The notes under the pieces were generated by a model. That model was not told where the DNA came from. It saw only the letters and a list, made by a program, of their open reading frames with translations, and ran no database searches. From the NCBI GenBank assembly GCA_021323535.1, contig JAJONO010000001.1, positions 1 to 64,000 on the forward strand: a DNA stretch of 64,000 nucleotides, in the 5' to 3' direction. The position numbers and the translations under genes are program-made. The stretch comes from Bacteroidota bacterium. GTDB lineage: Bacteria > Bacteroidota > Bacteroidia > B-17B0 > Aurantibacillaceae. Within the stretch, counting starts at the first letter, position 1. Every line of letters begins with the position of its first letter. Positions 7,684 to 17,431 of the stretch are shown one piece after another.

Positions 7684-10134
7684 TTAAAAATCCACCTTCA
7701 CATAAAACAAAGGCAGAAAACCTAACTGGTAATTTTTAACGAGAGGATCGGCTGTAAGATCGGCAGGATCGGGAGAATAACTTAAAGCCAGAACATTTCG
7801 CGCACTTAAAACATTCACGAGATCCAGCGCTATTTCTGTTCCAACCCGTTTAGAATTTATTTTGTAAGATACTCTTAAATCGAGACGGTTATACGGATCA
7901 AATTGCAATGTATTTACTTTATCATTCTGGGCCACTACATCCATAATAGCGTTGCTAGCCGCAATGTTAACAGGAGAATAAAGTTTTCCGCCGCCATAAG
8001 TAAACTTAGTTCCAAAACTCAGAATATTCTTTTTGCTTTTTCCAATGTTGTACTCGAGTCCGCCCAATAAATTCATCATGTAATTTCCATTGAAATCTGT
8101 GTTATGTTCTACACCATCGCTGCCAACGTATTTACTTTCGAACAGACTACCGCTGTACATAAAAAAATAATGCTTGTGAAACACTTTCTCTATAGTGAAT
8201 TCAATCCCGTAGTTATAACCTGTTCCGTTATTAGCCATAGAATATGTTGGAAAGAAACGGCTGAACGTAGCCCCCCTGTTAAGCATTGACACGCTGGAAG
8301 AAACCTGGTAAACAGGTACGTTCCATAAATACTGGTAATATACTTCCGTTTTTAATTTCAGATATTTTGTAACGAGATAATCGTGAGCCAAAACAAAATG
8401 CTGACTTTTTGTAAAATCAAGGTCCATGTTCGCTAATTCTCTTTTCGTATTCGGCACCAACACATTATTGCTAACTATACTATCGGGCACAGCGAAATAA
8501 AGATAGGTCTGCTGCATCTGGCTATGCAAACCATAAGCAAAGCTTAACGACTGATTAGAAACGAACTGATATTTTAAACCTGCTCTTGGTTCAATTGTAT
8601 ATTTGTTATTGAGTGTAACATATTGCGAAAGTACACCGGCATTAAAGCTGAGCTTCCCGTTGAATTTATGCGTATAACTTACGTAAGGTTGTGCGAGATA
8701 AAAACTGCTGATGTTGTTTATCCTTGTCTTGAACGCTTTGTTATTTATGACCTGGGCAATGGTATCATATAAGGAGTTCACTTTTACGCTGTCGCTAAAG
8801 TTTACATCTATCCTGTTAATGAAAAATCCATATTTAATACTGTTCTTCGAATTGAGTTTGCTTTTAATGAACCACGACAATGTTGTTTTTCCTTCATAGA
8901 AACGATAACGTAAAATGTGTGGTAAGGTATCTTTCGGAATAAAATCCTTGTTTCGTAAAATAAGATAATGATCTGTTCTTACAGTTTGAACACCGTACGC
9001 AAGGCTTGTTTTCATAACTGTTCTGCTATTGAAACCATATGTGTGATTTAAAATTCCAACGCCCATGTTGGTACCAAAATATTGGTCGCGGTTAAGATCG
9101 CCGTAAAGTTCACTTGGACGTTCATAGGTTTTACTTAAAATAATTTTCACCTCACTTAAACCACCAATACCAGTAAAACTGAATACACCGGCTTTCTTTG
9201 TTGGAAAATTTAATCGTATGCCTAGGTCCTGATAAAAAGGAACCGCACTTGAACCAATATTGAATTTTACTTCATTGAACAGGGCCAGTGTTGAATAACG
9301 GTAAGACACGAGATAACTTGCCCCGCTTTTTTTACTGATCGGTCCTTCGAGGGCTAACTCGGTTCCCAGAAATCCGAACTGGAAAGTGCGTTCATGTTTT
9401 TCGTTATTTCCATTTCGCATTTTTAAATCGAAAACCCCGCCAAGAGCATTTCCGTAATTGGCAGGAAAAGCGCCGGTATAAAATTCGCTGTTGGCAAGAT
9501 ATTTATTGTTGATAAGGCTTTGTGGCCCACCTGCTGAACCCGGAACCGCAAAGTGATTCGGATTAGGAATATCAATTTCTTCGAGGCGCCACAACAAACC
9601 GGCAGGACTGTTTCCCCTCACCACAATATCGTTTCTGGAATCGTTCGTTCCCTGGATACCCGCAAAGTTAGCAGCCATTCGGGCCGGGTCGCTTCTTGAT
9701 CCGGGATAACGCTCAGTTTCTTCAATGCTGAACGCTTTCATACTCACCGATTGCATGGTGTTCACTACATCAGTATCCGAAGATGCTTTAACTTCCACTT
9801 CAGTCATTGAAATAGTATTCTCTTCCATTTCAACATTCACAATCATTTCTTTCCCAGAAGTAACGATCACGTCGTTTACCGGCATTGATTTATAACTGGT
9901 GAACGTAAACAAAAACGATTGTCTTCCAACAGGCACATTGAGTAATTTGTAATTTCCATTCTCATCGGAAGTTGAAGCAATGGTGATGGCAGAATTTTTT
10001 AACTGAACAATGACGCCGGGGAGTCCGATGCCGATTTCTTTATCCGTAATTTTTCCCTTGACGGTTTGGGTCAATTGTCCGAAAACAACATTGGAAATAA
10101 GAACAAGTAATAAATAATGCTTTTTAAAAATCAT
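7684..10134 (-). CDS. TonB-dependent receptor with carboxypeptidase-regulatory-like domain
   Basis: The product is about 816 aa. After a signal peptide (MIFKKHYLLLVLISNVVFGQ) come a CarboxypepD_reg-like domain (TVKGKITDKEIGIGLPGVIV, about 25-105), a plug domain (about 130-240, with FAGIQGTNDSRNDIVVRGNS) and a long beta-barrel ending in FYVKVDF, whose C-terminal Phe is typical of outer-membrane barrels. It probably imports a large or complexed substrate across the outer membrane using TonB energy. No SusD partner is adjacent, which argues against a standard polysaccharide locus. A TTG at 10140 gives a two-residue longer form; the ATG at 10134 is preferred. Confidence 0.9.
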   Translation of the reverse strand: MIFKKHYLLLVLISNVVFGQLTQTVKGKITDKEIGIGLPGVIVQLKNSAITIASTSDENGNYKLLNVPVGRQSFLFTFTSYKSMPVNDVIVTSGKEMIVNVEMEENTISMTEVEVKASSDTDVVNTMQSVSMKAFSIEETERYPGSRSDPARMAANFAGIQGTNDSRNDIVVRGNSPAGLLWRLEEIDIPNPNHFAVPGSAGGPQSLINNKYLANSEFYTGAFPANYGNALGGVFDLKMRNGNNEKHERTFQFGFLGTELALEGPISKKSGASYLVSYRYSTLALFNEVKFNIGSSAVPFYQDLGIRLNFPTKKAGVFSFTGIGGLSEVKIILSKTYERPSELYGDLNRDQYFGTNMGVGILNHTYGFNSRTVMKTSLAYGVQTVRTDHYLILRNKDFIPKDTLPHILRYRFYEGKTTLSWFIKSKLNSKNSIKYGFFINRIDVNFSDSVKVNSLYDTIAQVINNKAFKTRINNISSFYLAQPYVSYTHKFNGKLSFNAGVLSQYVTLNNKYTIEPRAGLKYQFVSNQSLSFAYGLHSQMQQTYLYFAVPDSIVSNNVLVPNTKRELANMDLDFTKSQHFVLAHDYLVTKYLKLKTEVYYQYLWNVPVYQVSSSVSMLNRGATFSRFFPTYSMANNGTGYNYGIEFTIEKVFHKHYFFMYSGSLFESKYVGSDGVEHNTDFNGNYMMNLLGGLEYNIGKSKKNILSFGTKFTYGGGKLYSPVNIAASNAIMDVVAQNDKVNTLQFDPYNRLDLRVSYKINSKRVGTEIALDLVNVLSARNVLALSYSPDPADLTADPLVKNYQLGFLPLFYVKVDF

Positions 10135-10392
10135 GTGCAATAAAGTATCAAAGAAAAAAATAATTTCGGGAATGGCAATAGCCTTCTTTACAGTAAAACG
10201 TTTAAAGGAAGAGAAACCCTACCCTTTTATCATCGAACAGTGTTTTCCAACAATTCGTCTTCATCTTTTAACCACAAAGGTCGCGGTGCAACTGCAAAGA
10301 AACCGCCAGGGTCGCAAAGCAGGGTAAAAAAGTAGCGTATTTCCTTTCCGTGGAAAACAAAGTACACCAAGCTAAACTAAACCAAAGTTGCT

Positions 10393-11796
10393 TTAAGTTT
10401 TATCTTTGTCTTTTAATCTGTTCAGCCTCTTTTCAATATACTTTTCGGTTGGCAGAAGCGACATTTGAATGCGCTTGGCATAATTGATACTGTCGGTGAT
10501 ACTTTTATTCTGTTCCTCAATCGCCTCCTTTTTATGTTCAATTTCACGTCGTTGCATCTCGGTTGTATGCTGTAGTCTTTCTACTTTGGCGAACTGCAAT
10601 GAAAAACGTGCTCCCAGGATCATCGACATCATAAAAATAAACGCAATGTCCACCCCGGTAATTAAAACGTGAATAATTGGAATTACTGAAGCGTATACCA
10701 TTACTTTTAAGATGAGACTTCCCAACAAAACAATGATCCCCAGTCCGGCGTAATTTGCTCCTTCCACTTTAGCTTTAACCGCTTTAATAATGGTTATGGC
10801 GAGAACCACCACTCCGAAAGGGATGATAAACAATAGCGGTGGAATGAGCCATGAGAAGACAGATGGCGGACAAACCAGCGTGATACCGATCATGAGACTG
10901 AAAACGACCAGGAAAAACTTCACAAAAAAACTGGCCAGCTGTTCGGGAAATAGTTTTTTAATGAATAACACCATAAACAAGCAGGGAAACAGTACTCCAA
11001 AATATTCCATCTTTAACAGGAAGTTCCAGTTGATGTCAGGAAAAATTGTAGCCATAAAATAATTAACGGCAATAACAGGACGTAAACTCAGCGTGATACA
11101 GAACAACGAAAAATAAAGTATGGACAGATCCTTTCTTCTGAAAATATAAAGCGCGAATAAAAATAAACCGAGGATGAGAAGCACCGACGATTCAATTACA
11201 TCCAGCAAATAGTACATGGTGTGATGACTGATAACAACTGATGAAAGTCCTATTTCAAAAGGATGAACAAAGCCGCCTTTACGGTGATGGAAATTCGCTA
11301 TCTGCACTGTGAGCTGAATTTCTTTTAAATTACCCGGAAGATGCACCATGGCGTCCCGGTTAGCGGGAACTGTAGTTTCTACATTTGTGCCTGGCTTACC
11401 CACTTCAAGCACCATGCTATCGTTCACAAAAACACGGCAGGATGTTTGAACACTGTATACATCCAACATCAGGTCGGCAGCGGGTACATTGGTAAGAAGA
11501 AGGCGGTAGGTTGCGAATCCTTTTCCACTTTGTGACATACCGTTTATTTTGATATCGCTCCAGGAAGATGGTTTTACCAATGCATCCGGGGCAATAAAGG
11601 CTTTACCTCTGAAATCAGCAGGAGCAAGTAATTTGTTCTGGTAAAACTCCCATTCCGTATCAAGCTGAATAATACTCTTTTCTTTGAAGTTCCAGTTATG
11701 AAGATCCAGAATACCGCTCTGGTTCACAGAAGAAGTTTGCGAAAAGATATACGCATTCAGTACTAGCAATAAAAATACAGAAAGTACTTTTTTCAT
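10393..11796 (-). CDS. 7TM-DISM sensor protein lacking an output domain
   Basis: This 467-aa protein has a signal peptide (MKKVLSVFLLLVLNAYIFSQ), a periplasmic beta-sandwich region (about 25-195) and seven predicted membrane helices (about 200-400) in the 7TMR-DISM arrangement. A cytoplasmic coiled coil follows, with the linker ITDSINYAKRIQMSLLPTEK, and then the protein stops about 15 residues later. In the proteins at 14829 and 28729 the same linker leads directly into a SpoIIE-type PP2C phosphatase, which is missing here. Downstream DNA shows no phosphatase remnant. It may signal through a partner or be a natural truncation. It is divergent from the propeller lipoprotein gene. Confidence 0.85.
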   Translation of the reverse strand: MKKVLSVFLLLVLNAYIFSQTSSVNQSGILDLHNWNFKEKSIIQLDTEWEFYQNKLLAPADFRGKAFIAPDALVKPSSWSDIKINGMSQSGKGFATYRLLLTNVPAADLMLDVYSVQTSCRVFVNDSMVLEVGKPGTNVETTVPANRDAMVHLPGNLKEIQLTVQIANFHHRKGGFVHPFEIGLSSVVISHHTMYYLLDVIESSVLLILGLFLFALYIFRRKDLSILYFSLFCITLSLRPVIAVNYFMATIFPDINWNFLLKMEYFGVLFPCLFMVLFIKKLFPEQLASFFVKFFLVVFSLMIGITLVCPPSVFSWLIPPLLFIIPFGVVVLAITIIKAVKAKVEGANYAGLGIIVLLGSLILKVMVYASVIPIIHVLITGVDIAFIFMMSMILGARFSLQFAKVERLQHTTEMQRREIEHKKEAIEEQNKSITDSINYAKRIQMSLLPTEKYIEKRLNRLKDKDKT

Positions 11797-11989
11797 TGGG
11801 GTAAACTCCTTTTTCAGAACAATAAATGTATTAATTAAGATCGGATTATAAGTGTCAATTTATAACAAATAGACTAACCACGGTCATTTATAGATTAGAA
11901 ATATAACTGTTGTATCTTTAATTTGTTTGAAGGAAGATTAACAAGTCATTAACAGGATGTATAAGACGGTGGACCTAACTTTGCCATTT

Positions 11990-13060
11990 ATGAAATTTAT
12001 TATCACAATTGGAGTAATGCTATCCTTTCGAGCATTCGTATCGTGTAGTGAGAACGGTCATTCAGAGACATACGCAACTGTTGGAATTACTGGAGATACT
12101 GTAAAAGAAATGAGTGACAGCTTAACGGTGATACTGCAGGACAAGAAAAATAATTACTGGTTCGGGAGTTTCGGGCAAGGAGTATACCGTTACGATGGGA
12201 AAGACATCTTTCATTATACAACAAAACATGGCTTAAGCAACGATACCATCTGGCAGATACAGGAAGATAAACAGGGAAACATTTATTTCAACACCGTGCG
12301 CACCATCAGTAAGTTTGACGGGCATGTTTTCACCACCTTAAGAGTTGCAAAAACAGGTTCAGATAGTGAATGGAAAATCCAGGCGGATGATCTTTGGTTC
12401 AAAGGCGGACAGGATTCCGGCGTGGTTTACCGTTATGATGGAAATATTCTTTACCGTTTGGAATTTCCCAAAACACAAGCCGGTGATGATTTTTTTTCAA
12501 AATACCCAAGAGCGAAATATCCGAACATGAAGTTTAATCCGTATGACGTTTACTGCATTTACAAGGACAGTAAAGAACGAATGTGGTTTGGTACAGGGAA
12601 CCTTGGCGTATGTTGTTATGAGGGTAAATCTTTTACCTGGTTAGCTGAAGACGGACTCTCTGAATCCCCTGTACGCTGCATCATCGAAGATAAGCATGGG
12701 AACATGTTATTTGGCAACAGCGGCCAGGCTCTTTTTAGTTACGATAGTAAGACTTTACATAATCTCAGAAAAGAAAAAGGAGTCGGAAATTTAAAAGATT
12801 ATAGCAACGATGTTCCGGTAAGTTACATGTCTATTGCCAAAGACAATAAAGGTGATCTCTGGATTGCCACACATCGCGAAGGAATCTGGCGTTATGAGCA
12901 AAATAATATCACCAGTTATCCTGTTAGAAATGATAGCGCAACGGTTGCCGTCTTCTCTATTTACAACGATAACTCAGACAATTTATGGTTGGGCACAAAC
13001 GCAAACGGAGTTTATAAATTCAATGGTACAACGTTTGAGAGATTCAAACTCAAGGATTAA
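11990..13060 (+). CDS. Two-component-regulator-propeller lipoprotein
   Basis: The product is about 356 aa with a lipoprotein-like signal (MKFIITIGVMLSFRAFVSC). It is followed by repeated propeller blades of the type found in the periplasmic half of Bacteroidota hybrid two-component sensors: YWFGSFGQGVYRYDG, MWFGTGNLGVCCYEG, LWIATHREGIWRYEQN and LWLGTNANGVYKFNG. Here the blades form the whole protein, with no kinase part, so it is a stand-alone sensor-like or binding protein, probably anchored in the envelope. An ATG at 11957 adds 11 residues before the signal; the later start gives a normal n-region. TAACTTTG at 11976-11983 resembles a -7 box but leaves almost no leader. Confidence 0.82.
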   Translation: MKFIITIGVMLSFRAFVSCSENGHSETYATVGITGDTVKEMSDSLTVILQDKKNNYWFGSFGQGVYRYDGKDIFHYTTKHGLSNDTIWQIQEDKQGNIYFNTVRTISKFDGHVFTTLRVAKTGSDSEWKIQADDLWFKGGQDSGVVYRYDGNILYRLEFPKTQAGDDFFSKYPRAKYPNMKFNPYDVYCIYKDSKERMWFGTGNLGVCCYEGKSFTWLAEDGLSESPVRCIIEDKHGNMLFGNSGQALFSYDSKTLHNLRKEKGVGNLKDYSNDVPVSYMSIAKDNKGDLWIATHREGIWRYEQNNITSYPVRNDSATVAVFSIYNDNSDNLWLGTNANGVYKFNGTTFERFKLKD

Positions 13061-13152
13061 TAAAACAGCAGAGATACAGAGATAAGAAAGCTTAGCAAAC
13101 CTATTCTCACTGTTTCTTTGCATCTCTTCGGTAAATTTCCATACTGCACTCT

Positions 13153-14721
13153 TTATTTATTACTTCTTTTTCTGTGCGACAAAGCCGTCTTAAAAGTGAT
13201 CACCGCGGTTTCCATGTGATGCATTTTAGAGAACTCATGCGTTTTTACATTGACAGATGTGTTTTTCAGAATCGTTTCAAGAACCGGAACTTCTTTGAGA
13301 TGTTCTTCGCCTCCCGAAGTCATGAACAGATTTTTAGACTTCGTTTCCTTTTTTTTCAGAGCTCTGAACTCTTCCAACAGGTAACCATTAAAATATTCAA
13401 GATGCGGACTCGCGGCCACATAATTCTGAAACGGACCAGGATTTTTCCAATGATAACTCATAGCAAATAAAGTGAAGTATCCTCCAAGCGAATGTCCCAT
13501 CAGCGTTCGGTCAGTTGAATCGCTCCTGTATTTTTTATCGATATAAGGAATAAGCTCCTTGTCAATAAAATTCAGAAACTCAAGTCCTCCCCCGCTCACC
13601 TTCATGGTATCTGATTTACCCGCCACAGGATATGTATAATCTCTGTCGCGAAGAGAATCGGCCAGGAAAGCGTTCTTATAGCCAATGCCTACAATAATAT
13701 TATCGGCATTGCCTTTCAGAAGATCAAAATACACGTTGGCGTCAAGCACATATACCACAGGATAACTCTTCTTATCCCTCGAATATTTTTTCGGCAAGGA
13801 AACAAAAATGTGCATGGAGTCTTTTGTATGTTTTAAATGCAGTTTTGTTACAGGAACAGATTCCTTTTCATCGTCATCGGTTGATTTGGATTTTCCGTCT
13901 TCAACAAGTGCCGTTGCAAATAACCTGTAATGATGTGGCGGTGTCATCCAGTTGCCAAAGCTGCTTGTCCTTACAAAACTCTTAGTCGAACCTCCTACTT
14001 TCACTTCATACTTAATAGTTCCCTTACCTGCTGGAATAAATTCAATACCCACAACCACATCACCTTTCAGATAAACATTCTCGTTCCTGATATCAAACCT
14101 GAGCCAGCCTTCCTGTATCGCTTTTTTACAATAAATAGCAGCTTTATTTAATTTTTCACCTGGCTTATCATCTGCCAGCTCGTAAAAATTGATCCTGAAA
14201 ATTCCACTGTCCTTGCGGTTTTCATTGATAAAAAGATTCACCGAGGTTATTCTTGCAGGCAATACCGGTAAGTGCAGCACCTGGGCTATTTCAAAAATAT
14301 CGTTTTGCTGAACGCTTCCATCCATAAAATGAAGAACAGGATTGTATTTTGTGATTCCGAATTTTCTCTCTACAAGTTTTTTTACTGTGACCGGAACCTC
14401 GTTTAAAAAAACCGGCGAAGACTTCAGAATAATCATATTCATCTCTGAGGAAATTAACTGCGAAACAGCCATCTTATGGTTCTCATAACCTATCAGCGCG
14501 AAATGCAAAGTATCCTGCAAAAGATCCTGTGGAATCCTTATGGAAAAAGCTCCTTCTTCCGAGGCACACACGCCAACATTTTTGCCTTTGATACCAATAT
14601 TGACGAAGCTAAGTTTTTCTCCTTTTTCATTTGCTATTTTTCCATTCACTGTCACCTGGCTCAATGATAAGAAAGGCAGTATGATCAAAAGGTAAATACC
14701 ACGTAATACAGATACTTTCAT
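13153..14721 (-). CDS. Esterase family protein with N-terminal carboxypeptidase-regulatory-like domain
   Basis: The product is about 522 aa. The signal peptide MKVSVLRGIYLLIILPFLSL is followed by a CarboxypepD_reg-like beta domain (VNGKIANEKGEKLSFVNIGI) at about 25-110, a second beta-rich region, and from about residue 300 a putative esterase (enterochelin-esterase/esterase D-like). The latter shows YPVVYVLDANVYF, the nucleophile elbow LMGHSLGGYFTLFAM and a C-terminal KMHHMETA, which probably supplies the catalytic His. It is likely periplasmic or outer-membrane associated; the ester substrate is unknown. An upstream start at 14784 would put 21 residues before the signal peptide and is rejected. 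Confidence 0.85.
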   Translation of the reverse strand: MKVSVLRGIYLLIILPFLSLSQVTVNGKIANEKGEKLSFVNIGIKGKNVGVCASEEGAFSIRIPQDLLQDTLHFALIGYENHKMAVSQLISSEMNMIILKSSPVFLNEVPVTVKKLVERKFGITKYNPVLHFMDGSVQQNDIFEIAQVLHLPVLPARITSVNLFINENRKDSGIFRINFYELADDKPGEKLNKAAIYCKKAIQEGWLRFDIRNENVYLKGDVVVGIEFIPAGKGTIKYEVKVGGSTKSFVRTSSFGNWMTPPHHYRLFATALVEDGKSKSTDDDEKESVPVTKLHLKHTKDSMHIFVSLPKKYSRDKKSYPVVYVLDANVYFDLLKGNADNIIVGIGYKNAFLADSLRDRDYTYPVAGKSDTMKVSGGGLEFLNFIDKELIPYIDKKYRSDSTDRTLMGHSLGGYFTLFAMSYHWKNPGPFQNYVAASPHLEYFNGYLLEEFRALKKKETKSKNLFMTSGGEEHLKEVPVLETILKNTSVNVKTHEFSKMHHMETAVITFKTALSHRKRSNK

Positions 14722-14828
14722 GCGTTCCAAAAATAGATATATAGGCAAAATGCATTTGTTATTTAAGGTTAAACACCTAAACATTTAGATAGTATTGCCC
14801 ATTCCCAAAAACAGTTTATATTTATAGG

Positions 14829-16775
14829 ATGTTTAAAATAAAAATCCTCCTCCTGGCTTTTTTGTTTTCATTAACGCCTGCAATCGCTGGTACAAAAGTA
14901 GATTCCTTGCTTGCGATTACCAATGATCCAGCCACCGCTGATACCACAAAACTTATTGCCTACATAAAGATCATTAAACTTTATTCAAAGAAGAATGTGG
15001 ACTCTGCAGTTATTTTCCTGAACAAGACTGTTGAACTTGCCCGTAAAACCGGGAACAAAAAATTTGAAGGTAAAGCCTACAACTTTTTTGGGATCATTTA
15101 TAACGACAAAGGAAATTACAGTTCAGCCATTGAATACTATATCAAAGCTTTGAAAGTGTGGGACGAGCTACACGATTTTACTTTACGGAGCATGACCAAC
15201 CTGAACATGGCGAATATTTTTGTGATGCAGAAAAATTATAATCGCGCCCTCGAATGTTACGATGATATAATAGCAAACAAAAGTAAAATAACCATGCCTC
15301 AAATTGTTCCTGCCGCTCTTATTAATTCTTCCACCATTTTCTCGGCAAGAAAGAACTGGGATGAAGCTTTAAAACGCGCTGAAGAGTCTCTGAAAGAAAG
15401 TAAAAAATTAGGCGACAAAGGTAACATGGGTACCTGTTACTCTTCCATGGCTACTATTGCCAAAGAACTTAAGCAAGTAGATAAGGCCGTTGAATATCAT
15501 AAGAACGCTATTGACATTGCTCTTGAAACTAAAGACGAACAGGCTCTTTGTACTGAGAAAGGAAATCTTGCAGCTTCTTATATTGAAATGAAAAAATATA
15601 AAGAGGCTGAAAAAGAAGCCACCGAAGCGCTTGAGATTGCACGTGAATATAAAATGATGCAGCTGGAATGGTACACTTACCAGGTTCTTGCCAAACTTTA
15701 TGAGGCCACCGGTGATTACGAAAAAGCATACAAGAATTTTAATAAACATATTACTTTAAAAGATAGCATGTTCAGCCAGGAAAAAGCGCAGGAACTTGTA
15801 GAGAAAGAAGTGGCTTATGAATATGGCAAAAAAGAAGCGCTCGCCAAACTGGAACAGGAAAAGAAAGAACAGTTAGCCAAAGCCGAAAGCGATCGCCATA
15901 AGCTCGTTATTTTAGGCATTGGTCTTATACTACTCATCATCATCTTTTTTTCGTTCATGCTTGCAAGAAGATTACGCATTACTAAACAACAAAAAATTGT
16001 GATCGAAGAAAAAAACAAAGAGATCACTGATAGTATCAATTATGCGAAACGCCTGCAGGACGCCATTCTTCCTCATAAGGACCAGATGTTATCCGTACTT
16101 CCCGGCTCATTTATTTTCTTTCGCCCAAAAGATATTGTAGCGGGCGATTTTTATTTCTTTGAAGAAGAAGCGGGAACTGTATTTGTAGCCGTTGCAGATT
16201 GCACAGGACATGGTGTTCCGGGCGCCATGGTAAGCGTGGTTTGCGCCAATGCTCTTACCCGGTGCGTGAAAGAATTTAAATTAAAAGATCCGGCTGCTAT
16301 TCTCGATAAGGCCCGCGAAATTGTTTTGGAAACATTTCGTAAGAGTGGACAAGATGTAAAAGACGGGATGGATATCTCGTTGATCTCACTTCAAACTTCA
16401 AACTCTGAACTAAAAACTATAAAATGGTCGGGGGCAAATAATGCCTTGTGGTATATTCAAAACGGACAGTTACATGAAATTGCTCCAGACAAGCAACCTG
16501 TAGGTCAGGGTCACAATCCTAAACCATTTACGAGTCACACTGTAAACTTAAACACAGGCGACAGGGTATATTTATTCAGCGACGGTTATGCCGATCAGTT
16601 CGGCGGCGGCAAAGGAAAAAAATTCCGAGGCAAGGCATTAAAAGAAATGCTGATCACCATACATGAAAAACCAGCTGAAGAACAGGAACGTCAGCTTCAC
16701 AATTCATTCGAAGAATGGAAAGGTAAACTGGAACAGATCGATGATGTAACTGTGATGAGTTTTAGAATACCATAA
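14829..16775 (+). CDS. TPR-repeat, membrane-anchored SpoIIE-type PP2C phosphatase
   Basis: This 648-aa protein has a signal peptide, periplasmic tetratricopeptide repeats (about 40-310, e.g. GNYSSAIEYYIKALKVWDEL), a charged coiled coil and one membrane helix at about 358-380 (LVILGIGLILLIIIFFSFML). A cytoplasmic helical linker with ITDSINYAKRLQDAILPHK precedes a SpoIIE/RsbU-like PP2C domain (about 420-648). Metal-binding motifs are seen in VAGDFYFFEE, VADCTGHGVPGAMVS, DGMDISL and LFSDGYADQFGG. Such phosphatases dephosphorylate serine/threonine on anti-sigma-antagonist-type partners; no such partner is in the window. A terminator hairpin follows the stop. Confidence 0.92.
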   Translation: MFKIKILLLAFLFSLTPAIAGTKVDSLLAITNDPATADTTKLIAYIKIIKLYSKKNVDSAVIFLNKTVELARKTGNKKFEGKAYNFFGIIYNDKGNYSSAIEYYIKALKVWDELHDFTLRSMTNLNMANIFVMQKNYNRALECYDDIIANKSKITMPQIVPAALINSSTIFSARKNWDEALKRAEESLKESKKLGDKGNMGTCYSSMATIAKELKQVDKAVEYHKNAIDIALETKDEQALCTEKGNLAASYIEMKKYKEAEKEATEALEIAREYKMMQLEWYTYQVLAKLYEATGDYEKAYKNFNKHITLKDSMFSQEKAQELVEKEVAYEYGKKEALAKLEQEKKEQLAKAESDRHKLVILGIGLILLIIIFFSFMLARRLRITKQQKIVIEEKNKEITDSINYAKRLQDAILPHKDQMLSVLPGSFIFFRPKDIVAGDFYFFEEEAGTVFVAVADCTGHGVPGAMVSVVCANALTRCVKEFKLKDPAAILDKAREIVLETFRKSGQDVKDGMDISLISLQTSNSELKTIKWSGANNALWYIQNGQLHEIAPDKQPVGQGHNPKPFTSHTVNLNTGDRVYLFSDGYADQFGGGKGKKFRGKALKEMLITIHEKPAEEQERQLHNSFEEWKGKLEQIDDVTVMSFRIP

Positions 16776-16776
16776 A

Positions 16777-16810
16777 GATAAGTTAGTGTAAACTTATCGT
16801 TATCTTTTTT
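16777..16810 (+). terminator. Intrinsic terminator after the TPR/PP2C gene
   Basis: GATAAGTT and AACTTATC form a perfect 8-bp stem with a 6-nt loop one base after the stop codon. A T-rich run (TATCTTTTTT) follows. Confidence 0.6.
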
Positions 16811-16853
16811 GAGTGGAATAGCTTTTATTCTTAAAATGGGATATTTTTAATCT

Positions 16854-16958
16854 ATGATTGAATCCCAGGATAAAATTGAAAAAGAAGAAATCTTACAATT
16901 GATCGGAGCTATTATGTCCACGATCATCATTCTTTGCATCTGGGCCTTTGTGATGTAA
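16854..16958 (+). CDS. 34-aa single-helix membrane peptide (hypothetical)
   Basis: The frame starts with ATG and reads MIESQDKIEKEEIL, then one hydrophobic helix (LIGAIMSTIIILCIWAFV), ending FVM-stop. A short acidic/basic N-terminal segment followed by a C-terminal membrane helix is the layout of a tail-anchored micropeptide. It lies 78 nt after the TPR/PP2C stop and beyond that gene's terminator, and ends 8 nt before the convergent gene's stop. I do not recognise a family. Coding status rests on composition, the clean start and stop, and the fit between genes. Confidence 0.5.
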   Translation: MIESQDKIEKEEILQLIGAIMSTIIILCIWAFVM

Positions 16959-16966
16959 GCCCAAAA

Positions 16967-17431
16967 TCAAATCCTTTCCGCTTCAAAATACGTGTGCTCC
17001 ACCGTGTGAGTAAAGAAAAACCAGTAACGGTCCTCTGCAGGAGAATAAATGATGTAGTACTTAAATGTGCCTATCCGGTCGGTATAATGACCTATGTAAC
17101 CATGAGCCAGCTTGTCTTTCGGAAAAATCTCTTTCCATATTTCATCACGGTTCATTTTAGCCGAAATAGAAGAACGAAGTGACTGTGAAGATCTGTCTTC
17201 AAACATCAGAGACCTGCCAGTAAACTTTATGGAGTCTGTAGTTAAAGTGATGGTCATTGGCTTTTTTGGTTTCTTCTTGTCTTTTTCTTTTCCTTCGTAG
17301 TAATATTTTATGATCTTAAAATTCATTGAAGAAAAGGCAGAATCAAGGACAAAAGTTTTTATCTGTGAAGACATTGTTCCTGTACATAAAAACAGGAACA
17401 TCAGCACTGTAAATTTATTTTTAAAAGCCAT
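16967..17431 (-). CDS. Secreted hypothetical protein
   Basis: The product is about 154 aa, with a signal peptide starting MAFKNKFTVLMFLFLCTGTM and a mature part rich in lysine and aromatic residues. I do not recognise the family. The ATG at 17431 lies inside the 3' end of the upstream gene (11-nt overlap with the gene ending at 17421), which suggests translational coupling and a shared function with that large envelope protein. An alternative start at 17476 would prepend 15 residues before the signal peptide and is unlikely. Confidence 0.75.
   Translation of the reverse strand: MAFKNKFTVLMFLFLCTGTMSSQIKTFVLDSAFSSMNFKIIKYYYEGKEKDKKKPKKPMTITLTTDSIKFTGRSLMFEDRSSQSLRSSISAKMNRDEIWKEIFPKDKLAHGYIGHYTDRIGTFKYYIIYSPAEDRYWFFFTHTVEHTYFEAERI

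Noticed and set aside
10133-10327. 64-codon plus-strand frame upstream of the TonB receptor
   Set aside because: It overlaps the receptor start, and its composition (repeat-like, no hydrophobic or domain pattern) looks non-coding; the region resembles an intergenic repeat.
13061-13152. Loose inverted repeat between convergent genes (AGAGATACAGAGA...ATCTCT)
   Set aside because: Too many mismatches to call a terminator with confidence; probably an eroded intergenic repeat.
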